DNA from: Planctomycetes bacterium MalM25
Lineage (GTDB): Bacteria; Planctomycetota; Planctomycetia; Pirellulales; Lacipirellulaceae
Reading direction: 5' to 3'
Length of the DNA: 64,000 nucleotides
NCBI GenBank assembly: GCA_007745835.1
Contig: CP036424.1
Coordinates: forward strand, 1,573,001-1,637,000
In this document: in pieces, positions 16,378-24,868 of the stretch
Numbering within the stretch: position 1 is the first letter of the stretch
How the letters are laid out: each line of letters begins with the position of its first letter
Notes under the pieces: generated by a model
The model's database searches: none
Told to the model about the DNA's origin: nothing
Seen by the model: the letters and a program-made list of their open reading frames with translations, nothing else
Made by a program: the position numbers and the translations under genes

Positions 16378-17796
16378 TCAGCCGACGCTCGGGTGCGGGG
16401 AGGAGGTTATCGAAGCGAGCTTGTCTTGATTCGGCGCTGTGGAGGCCCGCTGGGCGGCCGCCGCCGAAGACGAAGCGCGGCGCCAGGCCTGGTCGTACCA
16501 ATCGAGCAGCAGCGAGGTCTGATCGTCCCAACGGTAGGATTCGGCTCGCGCGCGGGCACCCTCGCTCAAGCGGCGCCACTCGTCCGGGTCGCGGGCCAAT
16601 CGCGTGATCGCCGTTGCGAAGCCGCGGATGGTGTCTTGGGGGCGTCCGACCGGCACGGGCGTTGCGCATTGGGTCGTCATGATGTCGGCGGCGCCCTGGT
16701 GGTCCACGCCGACGATCGGTGTGCCGGCGGCCAGCGCTTCCAGCAACCCGGTGCCGGAGGTGTCCCGCATGCTGGTGAAGGCGAAGGCGTCCGCCTCGCG
16801 GTAGTGGGGCAGCGTCTCGCGGTACTCGGGCCACCCCAGCCACTCGATCCGGTCGGCCACGCCCAAACGCTCCGCCACGCGCCGCCAGGCGCGCTCCGAT
16901 GAGCCCACGCCGAGCACCCGCAGACGCCAATCGACATCCGCCGGCAGGAGAGGCAACGCCTTCAGGAGCAGGGGCAGCGTCTTCCACGATCGGAGACGCC
17001 CCGCCCAGAGGATCTTGAACGGCTCGCTCGCTGAGCGTGGCGGCTTGGGCTCCAGGATCGGCGTGTCGAGGGCTGTCTCGAGCTGCACGGGCATGTCAGC
17101 ACCCCTTAGCGGGCGGATGTCGCGGGCCGCTTGTTGGGTTGCGGCGACAACGACTTCGGCTTCGCGAGCGGCCCGACGCACGCGGCGGCCGAGGCGGAGC
17201 TGCCACCAGTTGATCGCGTTGCGGCACAGCTCGATCCAGGCGCATCGCGGACCCATCTGTCCCAGGTAGGCGAGCGGGTAAGCCTGGGTGCCACCGATCG
17301 GTCCCCACACGAACGGCGCGCCGAGTTTCCAGCCGTGCCCCGGTTCGCGGAAGCCGCAGAAGGTGGTCTGATGCACTAGATCGAACGCCCGCTCGGCGTG
17401 CAGCCGCTTCGCGGTTTGCAAGGCGGTCCGGTGCCACAGGCGGTAGGAGAGGTAGAAGGTCGTCGCCGACTGATTCAACAGGCCGCCCAGCGGGCCCGGC
17501 TCGACCGCGACGAAGCGGAGGCGGTCGCTCAGGCCGTGCTTTTCGGTCGCTTCCGCGAGCAGCTCGCTGTGCTCCGGTCCGCCGTGCAGGACGGTCACCT
17601 CGTGCCGCGTGGCGGCGGCGAGGGCGCGACGCCAGCCGATGCGGGTCTCCATCGACTGCTCGGGGTGGCAGGCGTAGGCGATCTGCAAGACGTGGCGGCG
17701 CTCGCCTGCACGGTGCGGATCGTCCCCGCTCGGCCCCGGCGCCGTTGTGGCGTCGGCCGATTTGCGCAGCAGCTCGGCTTGCGATAGGGCGGTCAT
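16378..17796 (-). CDS. glycosyltransferase family 4
   Basis: GT-B retaining glycosyltransferase, 472 residues. The donor-binding C-terminal domain shows LWAGRLRSWK and SMRDTSGTGLLEALAAGTP, the EX7E motif region in which the first acidic residue is Asp. The N-terminal domain has the FVWGPIGGTQAYP segment common to a planctomycete EPS subgroup. The first ~30 residues (Ala/Pro/His) are disordered-looking, so a start nearer VLQIAYACHPEQS is possible. It probably adds the second or a later sugar to the lipid-linked intermediate. Lies between the initiating sugar transferase and the Wzz-like gene. Confidence 0.88.
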   Translation of the reverse strand: MTALSQAELLRKSADATTAPGPSGDDPHRAGERRHVLQIAYACHPEQSMETRIGWRRALAAATRHEVTVLHGGPEHSELLAEATEKHGLSDRLRFVAVEPGPLGGLLNQSATTFYLSYRLWHRTALQTAKRLHAERAFDLVHQTTFCGFREPGHGWKLGAPFVWGPIGGTQAYPLAYLGQMGPRCAWIELCRNAINWWQLRLGRRVRRAAREAEVVVAATQQAARDIRPLRGADMPVQLETALDTPILEPKPPRSASEPFKILWAGRLRSWKTLPLLLKALPLLPADVDWRLRVLGVGSSERAWRRVAERLGVADRIEWLGWPEYRETLPHYREADAFAFTSMRDTSGTGLLEALAAGTPIVGVDHQGAADIMTTQCATPVPVGRPQDTIRGFATAITRLARDPDEWRRLSEGARARAESYRWDDQTSLLLDWYDQAWRRASSSAAAAQRASTAPNQDKLASITSSPHPSVG

Positions 17797-17912
17797 GCGG
17801 CAGGTCGAAACGACCCAAGCGGAGGGGAGGAGATCGCCGGGGGGGCCCGCAGCGTGGCGGGGCGCCAGCGGCTGGCGGGGCCGCGGGCGGTTGGTGCTCG
17901 GTGGGACGCGCC

Positions 17913-19070
17913 CTACCGGCCTTTCTGAAGGATCACGGAGGGCCCGGTTTGGGCGACCAGCTTCAGGTCGAGCCAGGGGCTGCGACGCTCGGCGTAGTCA
18001 AGATCCATCCTAATCCAGTCATCGAACGGCACCACATTTCGCCCGTGGATTTGCCAGGTGCAGGTCAGGCCGGGCGTCACGTGCAGCCGGCGGCGTTGCC
18101 AGGGCTTGCAAGCCAGGGATTCGTCCACGGGGAGGGGACGGGGCCCCACGAGCGACATCTCGCCCCGCAGCACGTTCCAGAGCTGGGGTAACTCGTCCAG
18201 GCTGGTTTTCCGGAGCAACCGGCCGACCGTCGTAATCCGCGGGTCGTCGGCGATCTTGAAGGCGGGTCCGTCCTGTTCGCTGCTATCCCGCAGGCTCGCC
18301 TTCTGGTTCTCGGCGTCTTGGAGCATCGTGCGGAGCTTGTACATCGGGAAGCGTTTTCCCCCCAAGCCCTCACGTTCCTGGATGAAGAACGCCGGCCCCC
18401 GGCTGGTGAGCCGGATCGCGATCACCGCCGTGGCGAGCACCGGCGAGGCGATCGCCAAGCCGAGCGAGGCGCCCAGCAAATCGAGCCCGCGTTTCCAAAT
18501 GGGCAGCGGCTTGAGCATCAACGAGTCGAAACGGCTAGTTGCCGAAGACGCCTGGCCGGTTGCGCCGCCCGGCGCGCCCGCGCCGGCGTAGTCGCCGGAG
18601 CCGCCGCCGTTCTCCGAGTCGTCGATCGCGACGCCCGCCCGCGGGCCATCTCCCGAGGGGGGATCGTGCGTCGGTGGGTCGCTTTCCGGGTAGACGATCA
18701 CTTCACAACGGGGTCGATCGACGCCCGCTTCATACGTTTCGCACAGGTCGGCGGCCACTTTCCACGCCCCTGCTTCCGGCGTATCCGGCAGCAATAGACC
18801 AATCCGCCCGTCGCGTAGCCAACCGGCCGTATCGGTCAGCCGGAGCCTCTCTGCCATGCGGCGTTCCAGGCCCTGGATTTCTCGTGGCGAGTTCTTTTCT
18901 GCCGAAGGCTCCAGCAGCAGCAGCGACACGAGCGATCCGTTTCGATCAACCCGCATTCGCTCCGCGGTGGCGGCGAGCTCGAACCGGTCGGGCGAAAGGA
19001 GGAAGCCGTCACCAGACCTCCGGCCCGTGATGCCGGCGGACTGAACCAAAGATCGAACGTACTGAAGCAT
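17913..19070 (-). CDS. initiating sugar transferase (phosphoglycosyl transferase) with GGDEF-derived N-terminal domain
   Basis: Starts repeat-unit synthesis by moving a sugar-1-phosphate onto undecaprenyl phosphate. Residues about 185-385 are a bacterial sugar transferase domain: PIWKRGLDLLGASLG with a membrane helix (196-222), MYKLRTM, TSLDELPQLWNVL, GEMSLVGPRP and the late TPGLTCTWQI. Residues about 30-118 resemble a GGDEF fold without the GGDEF residues (LRLTDTAGWLRDGRIGLLLP), followed by a disordered Gly/Ser/Pro linker (130-180). It lacks the four-helix region of WcaJ/WbaP. It is the first gene of the EPS operon, divergent from a diguanylate cyclase with 275 bases between. Confidence 0.87.
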   Translation of the reverse strand: MLQYVRSLVQSAGITGRRSGDGFLLSPDRFELAATAERMRVDRNGSLVSLLLLEPSAEKNSPREIQGLERRMAERLRLTDTAGWLRDGRIGLLLPDTPEAGAWKVAADLCETYEAGVDRPRCEVIVYPESDPPTHDPPSGDGPRAGVAIDDSENGGGSGDYAGAGAPGGATGQASSATSRFDSLMLKPLPIWKRGLDLLGASLGLAIASPVLATAVIAIRLTSRGPAFFIQEREGLGGKRFPMYKLRTMLQDAENQKASLRDSSEQDGPAFKIADDPRITTVGRLLRKTSLDELPQLWNVLRGEMSLVGPRPLPVDESLACKPWQRRRLHVTPGLTCTWQIHGRNVVPFDDWIRMDLDYAERRSPWLDLKLVAQTGPSVILQKGR

Positions 19071-19164
19071 TCTAGTGGGTAGCTAACGAATCGCGGAGGT
19101 GGGAGCTCTTCCCAAAATGAGGGGGAGCCGCGCGATCCATACGAGGCGGGGGTGGGGTGCTGTG

Positions 19165-19229
19165 ATCGAGCGTGACCTATCCTTAGGGATAGCGGGCGCT
19201 CGATATCGTGGTTTCGCCCTTAGCGGGCG
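19165..19229. promoter_or_regulatory. structured intergenic hairpins between EPS operon and diguanylate cyclase
   Basis: ATCGAGCG (19165-19172) pairs with CGCTCGAT (19197-19204). Inside, CTATCC (19177-19182) pairs with GGATAG (19187-19192) around a TTAG loop, with symmetric 4-base internal gaps. A second hairpin CGCCC-TTAGC-GGGCG is at 19215-19229. The region lies in the divergent promoter gap, so it could be an operator for either unit or a 5' leader structure of the cyclase gene. It does not match the c-di-GMP riboswitches I know. Confidence 0.5.
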
Positions 19230-19345
19230 GTAGGCTGCGCTAGGCCCCACACCGGCAACAGTCCGGGACGAGTATAGTCACGACGGCGTTAAAGTCGATT
19301 TTTCCTTCCCAATTTGCCCATTCCCACCCCAGACGCCTCCGCCAC

Positions 19346-20107
19346 GTGCCCTCCTCAAGCGACCAAACAACGCCGGTTTTGAACGATTTCGAGGCCCTTC
19401 TCGGGGTGGCCAAGACCGCGTTCGCCCTGCTGAGCGAGCGGGGAGAGCTGGTTTGGTGGAATGAGGCCCTTACGCGGATCAGCGAACAGCACCACCAATC
19501 TCCGCAGGCGATGATCACCCAGCTTCTGCCCCCCTACGGGGCGTTGGAGCCCGTTTCGTTCGGGGACGAGGGCCTGCGCCTGATCGAGATCCCTTCGCAA
19601 GACGTGCTCATGGTGAGCGCCGCCTCGGAGCCGCGACTCGACTCGCTAACCGGCGTGCTCACACGCGAGGCGTTCTCTGATGAACTCGATCAAGCCTTTG
19701 CTGTTGCCCAAGAGAAGCCCTTCGCCCTGCTGTTCATCGATCTGAACGATTTCAAGGAGGTCAATGATCACCATGGCCATCTGGTGGGCGATGACTGCCT
19801 GAAATCGGTTGGCGAGCGGCTCGCCTCGGTCGTGCGTGTGGGAGACTCCGTCGGGCGGTTTGGCGGGGACGAGTTCCTCATCCTGCTCCGGGGGGTGGCC
19901 GTGGCCCCCTTGCTGCGGCCGATCGAGAAGCGGCTGAGGGCCTCCGTTTGCGAGCCGATCGAAGGCCCCGAAGGCCCACTCGCGATCGGACTGAGCCTCG
20001 GAGCCGCGTACTCGCGGGACGGCTACGCCACGCCGGCGGAGATGGTCGCCGCGGCCGATCGCGCCATGTACCGAGACAAACGGGCCGACCGCCCGGATGT
20101 GGACTGA
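19346..20107 (+). CDS. diguanylate cyclase (PAS-like + GGDEF)
   Basis: Makes cyclic di-GMP from two GTP. The 253-residue protein begins with a PAS-like segment (about 12-90, including FALLSERGELVWWN) and ends with a GGDEF domain from DSLTGVLTREAF. The catalytic motif RFGGDEF is intact (GGDEF 173-177), FIDLNDFKEVND supplies metal and substrate contacts, and an inhibitory I-site RVGD (164-167) sits exactly five residues before GGDEF, so product feedback is likely. There are no membrane helices. The start is a GTG without a clear ribosome-binding site. Being divergent from the EPS operon, it is a plausible local source of c-di-GMP for polysaccharide control. Confidence 0.9.
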   Translation: MPSSSDQTTPVLNDFEALLGVAKTAFALLSERGELVWWNEALTRISEQHHQSPQAMITQLLPPYGALEPVSFGDEGLRLIEIPSQDVLMVSAASEPRLDSLTGVLTREAFSDELDQAFAVAQEKPFALLFIDLNDFKEVNDHHGHLVGDDCLKSVGERLASVVRVGDSVGRFGGDEFLILLRGVAVAPLLRPIEKRLRASVCEPIEGPEGPLAIGLSLGAAYSRDGYATPAEMVAAADRAMYRDKRADRPDVD

Positions 20108-20223
20108 GCGGGCGTCCACCCGATCGCCCCCGCCGGCCGGCGTTGCCGATTCGGCCCGTCTTGGCTAATTTGACGCTCTGGTTGGGCCGCGAGTGCGGTC
20201 GGTTTCCTAGGGAGGGGAGCGTT

Positions 20224-23139
20224 ATGCGGATCTTGAACGCCACGATCGATTCCCAGGGCGAAGTCCCCCTGCAGCGGGCTCGCCTGACTTTGGGCGCGGT
20301 CTCGCCCGGCTTGGCGGCCTATCAGTCGGACTCGATCGACGCCAGCGGTGTGCTGGCGGGGCTCCTCTCCGAGCTTTTGCTCGGCCAGAGCGACGCCCGC
20401 TGGTCGGCCTCGCGTTGGGCCGCCGGTGAAACACGCCTCGGCACGCGCTACGGTGAGTTGCAGCTCCGCCGCGGCGGATCGCCCCGGGCGTCGAAATTGA
20501 CGCTTGTCCCGCAGGGGCCCCGCCCCGCCGACGCCCCGCCCGCCGGGCCGAACGATTGGCAGTCGGGCTTGCCCACTTCGGTGCTTTCGGCCGTCTTCTT
20601 CGCGGAACCGACCCCGCTCGACCCGCTGCGTCCGCTGCTGTCGGCCCCTGTTGCCGAGGCCTTCACGCGTCTCTCGTCGCGTCGCCAGATCGGGCAGACG
20701 CTACCGGAGAAACCCTCGACGCGGCCCGCCGAACAACTGCTGCGACGCCGTGACGAACTGGCCGGGCGCATCGAGGCGCTGCTTGCCGCCCGCCGGCAGG
20801 AGAGTGTGCAGCTCGACGAGCGTCTGGTTGGGCTCGACGCCGACCGCGAGGCGCTCGCTTCGCATGTCGAAGAGCTCCGGCGCCGTGTCCGGGCGCTTGC
20901 CGAACAGCTCGACGCGGATGGTGCACGGGTCCGCTACGAGGAGCTCACCCGCGTGGCCGCCGAGGCCGAGGGCCGTCAGGCCGCCGATGAATGGGGCCCG
21001 CGAGTCGAGGAGCTCGATGAAGAGGTTGCCCGCTGGCGGGCCACGCTCGCGGAACTCGAGAGCCGCGAGACTTATGTCCGAGCCGAGCTGGCGCGGGTCC
21101 GTCCCGACGACGCCGCCCCCCAGCTGCTGCTCGCCGATCAACGAGCTTCGGTCGCCGTCACCCAGAGGTTGGTCGCGGACCTGGAGAGCGAGGTGGCCCG
21201 TTTCGCCCGTTCGGGTGACTCGCCTCATTGCGTCTGCAATGATGCCCACCCGCGGATGAACCCGTTGGTCGAGACGCTCGGACGCCACGTCGAGCGCCTC
21301 GCCGATTTAATCCGCCAGCAGGACGACGCCCTCCGCACCCAGGAGCTGCTCTCCGAAGCGGCCCAGCTCGAACGCTCGCAGAGCGAGCTCCGCCGGCAGC
21401 TGGAGCACCTGCTCGAACGCCGCCAGACCCTCTGGCGGAGCAGCCGGGCTCGCAATGAGCGGACCGACCAAGCGCCGGTCGAGTCGCTCGATCGCGCGGC
21501 GGTTGAGCACGACCACCGCACGCTCGGCGAGGAGTTGTCGGCTCAGGAAGCGAAGCTCCAGGCGCTGGACCGCGAGCGACACGACTTGAGCGAGCGTCGT
21601 CGGCGGTTGCTCGACGCGGGGCAGCTCGGCGATTGGCAGCGCGAGCTCGATGAGTTGCAGGCCGAACTGGCCCGAGCCGTCGATCGCCCCGTGCTCATCA
21701 CGGGCGGGTCCCTGCGGGCGTCGGACGTGCTCGCACGCTTGACCGACGGCGAGTTCGTCGAGCTGCGGCTTGTCCCGGGGGGACGGACCGTCGAGGCCCG
21801 CGACCGCACGGGGCGGATCGTCCCGCAGCACGATCTTCCGACCGCGGTGCAACGCCTTGTCGCCTGGTCGCTTCGGCTCGCTTTGGCCGACGCGTGCCAC
21901 GCCGCCGAGGCGCCGTTCGCCCTGATTTGCGACCAACCGTTCCTTGACCTCGATGATCGCCTCGCGGCGAATCTGGCGACCTGCTTGGACGACTACGCCC
22001 GCCGCGGCCGGCAGATCGTGCTGTTGGCGCGCGACGGCGCCGGTCTGAATCGCCTGCGTAGCTTGGGCGTGATCATCCATAAGCTGGACGGTGAAACGGC
22101 CGCCGATACGCCCGTCGAGCCGATCACCGAGACCGTGGTTCACGAAGAGGCCGTCGCACGGCCGTGGCTGCTCGACATTGACGACCCGATCGCCCGCTTC
22201 CCAGCGCCCTTCGCCGAGCGCGACACCGCCTTCAGGCGGGCGCGGATCCGCACCGTCGGCGAACTGATCGGCGGCGACCCCAGCGCCCTCGCCGAAGAGA
22301 TGGCGGTGGAGGGGGTAACGGCCGAGTTGGTCTCGCTGTGGCAGGCCCATACCGCGCTGGTTTGCTTCACCGCGGGGCTCGACTTGCAGGCGGCCAAGCT
22401 GCTGGTAGAGTGCGACGTGTTGTTTGTCGAGCAACTCGCGGCGGCGGACCCCGAGCACCTTCGCCGGGCGCTGCGGAAACGGGGCGCGAGCGCCGAGCAG
22501 CAGGCGCGGGTCGAGCAGTGGATCGAGGCGGCGTCCTCCGGCGTTGAGCGATGGAAATCGACCGGCTACGCCAAGGCGTGGCGCCGCAACCGCCGTGAGC
22601 GGCGTGACCGCATCCGCGAGAACGCCAGCCGCCGGCGATCGCGTTCGGACGAGCGGCCCCGCAAGCGTCGGGTGCGTGAGAAAAAGAAGGTCGAATCGTC
22701 CCTCAAGTTCTATTTGGAGCCGTCCGACGACGTCGAGGCGGCGCCCTCAATCGGCCCCAAGCGGGCGGCCCAGTTGACCGCGCTCGGCGTGGCCCGGGTG
22801 TCGCAGCTCTTGGAAGCCGACCCGCAGGACCTGGCGGCCCGGCTCGAAGACAAACGCGTCGATTCGGCGACGATCGTCGCCTGGCAGCACCAGGCAGGCT
22901 TGATGTGCCGCGTACCCGGCCTCCGCGGCCACGACGCCCAGGTGCTCGTCGGCAGCGGGTTCACCCAGCCCGAGGAGATCGCCGCGATCAAACCGGCCGA
23001 GCTGCTCGAGTTCGTGGAGCCCTTCTGCGACACCTCCGAGGGCCAACGGGCCCTCCGCGGCTCCGCCCGCCCCGACCTCGCGGAGGTCACCCAGTGGGTC
23101 GAGGGCGCCCGTCAACGGCGGGCTGTTGAGGTGGCTTGA
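20224..23139 (+). CDS. SMC/Rad50-like coiled-coil protein with decayed ATPase motifs and two C-terminal DUF4332/HhH-like modules
   Basis: 971 residues. Residues 1-60 align in outline with the N-lobe of YhaN/RecF-type ATPases, but where GPNxAGKT is expected there is SDSIDASG (35-42). Residues about 165-480 are a long heptad-rich, Arg/Glu/Leu coiled coil interrupted at 331-345 by SPHCVCNDAHPRMNP, an apex with His335, Cys336, Cys338 and His342. Residues 490-620 resemble the C-lobe (LARLTDGEF, a degenerate signature LPTAVQRLVAWSLRLALAD, Walker-B-like ALICDQPFLDLDD with Gln for the catalytic Glu). Residues about 645-775 and 830-965 are two repeats resembling DUF4332/helix-hairpin-helix, separated by a very basic linker (785-825). 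The ATG follows GGAGGGGAGCGTT. Confidence 0.75.
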   Translation: MRILNATIDSQGEVPLQRARLTLGAVSPGLAAYQSDSIDASGVLAGLLSELLLGQSDARWSASRWAAGETRLGTRYGELQLRRGGSPRASKLTLVPQGPRPADAPPAGPNDWQSGLPTSVLSAVFFAEPTPLDPLRPLLSAPVAEAFTRLSSRRQIGQTLPEKPSTRPAEQLLRRRDELAGRIEALLAARRQESVQLDERLVGLDADREALASHVEELRRRVRALAEQLDADGARVRYEELTRVAAEAEGRQAADEWGPRVEELDEEVARWRATLAELESRETYVRAELARVRPDDAAPQLLLADQRASVAVTQRLVADLESEVARFARSGDSPHCVCNDAHPRMNPLVETLGRHVERLADLIRQQDDALRTQELLSEAAQLERSQSELRRQLEHLLERRQTLWRSSRARNERTDQAPVESLDRAAVEHDHRTLGEELSAQEAKLQALDRERHDLSERRRRLLDAGQLGDWQRELDELQAELARAVDRPVLITGGSLRASDVLARLTDGEFVELRLVPGGRTVEARDRTGRIVPQHDLPTAVQRLVAWSLRLALADACHAAEAPFALICDQPFLDLDDRLAANLATCLDDYARRGRQIVLLARDGAGLNRLRSLGVIIHKLDGETAADTPVEPITETVVHEEAVARPWLLDIDDPIARFPAPFAERDTAFRRARIRTVGELIGGDPSALAEEMAVEGVTAELVSLWQAHTALVCFTAGLDLQAAKLLVECDVLFVEQLAAADPEHLRRALRKRGASAEQQARVEQWIEAASSGVERWKSTGYAKAWRRNRRERRDRIRENASRRRSRSDERPRKRRVREKKKVESSLKFYLEPSDDVEAAPSIGPKRAAQLTALGVARVSQLLEADPQDLAARLEDKRVDSATIVAWQHQAGLMCRVPGLRGHDAQVLVGSGFTQPEEIAAIKPAELLEFVEPFCDTSEGQRALRGSARPDLAEVTQWVEGARQRRAVEVA

Positions 23140-23280
23140 GAAACCCCTGCGAGCGGGCGGATCGGATGCGGCTAGGACGGCTCTGGTGGTCCCCGCCGCT
23201 GCGCCGACGCTTTGACGCTGCCTGGGCTGCCTCCGTATACTCCGGGTTGCTCGGACCCTGCCCCAGGACGGATCGCCCGG

Positions 23281-24024
23281 ATGAATCGCTACGCGTCACT
23301 GTCTGACGATTTCTACGTCAACATGAACCTGAACACGGAGATGGACCTCCCCAGCAGCCGTGACATCGTGCTGCACTTCGCCGAGCAGATGCAGAAGCGT
23401 TACCCGGAGATGCGGAACTTCTACGGCCGCGATCGCAACGACTTCGTGCTGGAAGAGGACAAGGACAAGGGCGCCTATCGTTGGTGCTCGATCGAGCCGC
23501 GGCGGCTGTCGTCCGGCCATGTGAACCCTAGCAGCATCGAGGACGCCCTCGAACAGCACCGTCGGGCGCTGGAGCTGGCCCCCTACGAGCTGTCGGTCAG
23601 CCCACTCGATTGCGAGGCGCTCGATCTCTTGTGGGGCTTCGATTTCAACTACCGCGGCAACCACAACCAGCTGGTCGCCGAGGCGCTCGGCGTCTGCCCC
23701 GGATTGGAGAAGGTGGCCGGCATCCCCGGCGCGGCGTTCGTTAATCACGAGCCCACGCTGACCCTCGCCCTCGACGAGGAGTGCCGCACGCAGTGCCGCG
23801 TGGGGGTCGAGACCCGCACGACGCCGTACCACATCCGCACGGGCGAGTACCAAGAGGACCAGCTTTCGGTCTACGTGACGGCCCGTCGCTACGGCAGCCT
23901 CGACCCGGGCCAGACGCTCGTCAGCGCCATCAACGACCTCTCCGAAGTCGCCGCCGAGGTGCTGGACAACTACGTGATCGATTCGATCCTCGAGCCGCTC
24001 TCGCGTGCGATCTCGATGCACTGA
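23281..24024 (+). CDS. uncharacterised conserved protein, 247 aa
   Basis: Soluble, acidic, compact protein starting MNRYASLSDDFYVNMNLNTE. Distinctive segments are YGRDRNDFVLEEDKDKG, GFDFNYRGNHNQLV (residues 118-131) and RYGSLDPGQTL. There is no signal peptide, membrane helix or catalytic motif I can name. I recall very similar proteins across planctomycetes, so strong purifying selection is likely. The longer frame to 23212 lacks support; the ATG at 23281 starts the conserved part. It lies 141 bases after the SMC-like gene on the same strand, so the two may be co-transcribed. Confidence 0.8.
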   Translation: MNRYASLSDDFYVNMNLNTEMDLPSSRDIVLHFAEQMQKRYPEMRNFYGRDRNDFVLEEDKDKGAYRWCSIEPRRLSSGHVNPSSIEDALEQHRRALELAPYELSVSPLDCEALDLLWGFDFNYRGNHNQLVAEALGVCPGLEKVAGIPGAAFVNHEPTLTLALDEECRTQCRVGVETRTTPYHIRTGEYQEDQLSVYVTARRYGSLDPGQTLVSAINDLSEVAAEVLDNYVIDSILEPLSRAISMH

Positions 24025-24044
24025 GGCAAGGGGTGGTCGCTGCA

Positions 24045-24830
24045 TTAGCGCCGTCGAATCTTGGCGTGGAGCAGGCAGCCGGCGAGTGCGAGCAGCGCAG
24101 CGTTGGGTTCGGGGACCGCTTTCGCGTTCGACGCCTGGGTCGCTCCGTAGTTGTCTGACCACATGGAGTAGTCGGCGGGAGTGAAACCACCGCCGGTGTT
24201 GTCACGCCAGACCGTGTAGTCGGCCGCATCGACAACGCTGTCGCCGTTAAAGTCTCCTGCCAACGAGTTGCCGAGGGCGTAGACGTTGTCCATGGCGAGC
24301 AGGCCCGAAGCGAAAGCCCCGCCAGGGCTTGGTTCGCCGGGATCGTAGCGGATCAGCAGTCGGCTGAAGTTGGCGACCAAGTCGGTGTAGGGGGCGTTCC
24401 CCTTCACTCGCGTCAGGTCCGCCTCAAGCGTCGAGAAGGTGTAGTCCCGCCACCCCCCGTCGCCCGGCGCCGTCTGCGAAAGCGTCGTTGTCCATCGATT
24501 GTCGTCGATGCTGACAAGGACCAGCCGCATCTCGAGGTCGGATTGACCAGCGGGACGCATCAGGTCCATCTGGACCGCGTTGACCGCCGGGTCGATCACG
24601 CCGAATAGGTCGCCGGTGAAGGCGGCCAGGTTGGGAGCCGAAACGATCTCGAGGAACGTGCCCGGGTTGCTGGTGTTCCCGTTGGGTGGGTCCCAGCCTT
24701 GGCGCGTGCCGTCGTTGAAGTCGCTGATCAGCCCGGGCGAGAGGTCCGCACAGGCAGTCGCAGCGATCAAGCAACCGATCATCAGGGCGAGCGTCCCGCG
24801 GACGCTCGCCCCGTGGAAATAGCGTGCCAT
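24045..24830 (-). CDS. secreted PEP-CTERM protein with dockerin-like segment
   Basis: 261 residues. A signal peptide (LALMIGCLIAATACA) is followed by a beta-rich domain of about 160 residues (DFNDGTRQGWDPPNGNTSN), which resembles carbohydrate-binding or concanavalin-like folds. After it come a dockerin-type calcium motif (DFNGDSVVDAADYTVWRDN, ~196-214) with an imperfect second copy (FTPADYSMWSDNYG), and a C-terminal PEP-CTERM signal: VPEPNAALLAL, hydrophobic, ending HAKIRRR. Exosortase should cleave at PEP and anchor or release the protein. The exosortase gene is not in the window. It is 38 bases downstream of the sugar dehydrogenase and probably in one operon. Confidence 0.85.
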   Translation of the reverse strand: MARYFHGASVRGTLALMIGCLIAATACADLSPGLISDFNDGTRQGWDPPNGNTSNPGTFLEIVSAPNLAAFTGDLFGVIDPAVNAVQMDLMRPAGQSDLEMRLVLVSIDDNRWTTTLSQTAPGDGGWRDYTFSTLEADLTRVKGNAPYTDLVANFSRLLIRYDPGEPSPGGAFASGLLAMDNVYALGNSLAGDFNGDSVVDAADYTVWRDNTGGGFTPADYSMWSDNYGATQASNAKAVPEPNAALLALAGCLLHAKIRRR

Positions 24831-24868
24831 CTTCTCTTTCCTTGTTCAACGAACCATGGAGACGCGGA

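Noticed and set aside
19165-19229. c-di-GMP riboswitch before the diguanylate cyclase
   Set aside because: Hairpins are present but the conserved loop sequences of known c-di-GMP aptamers are not.
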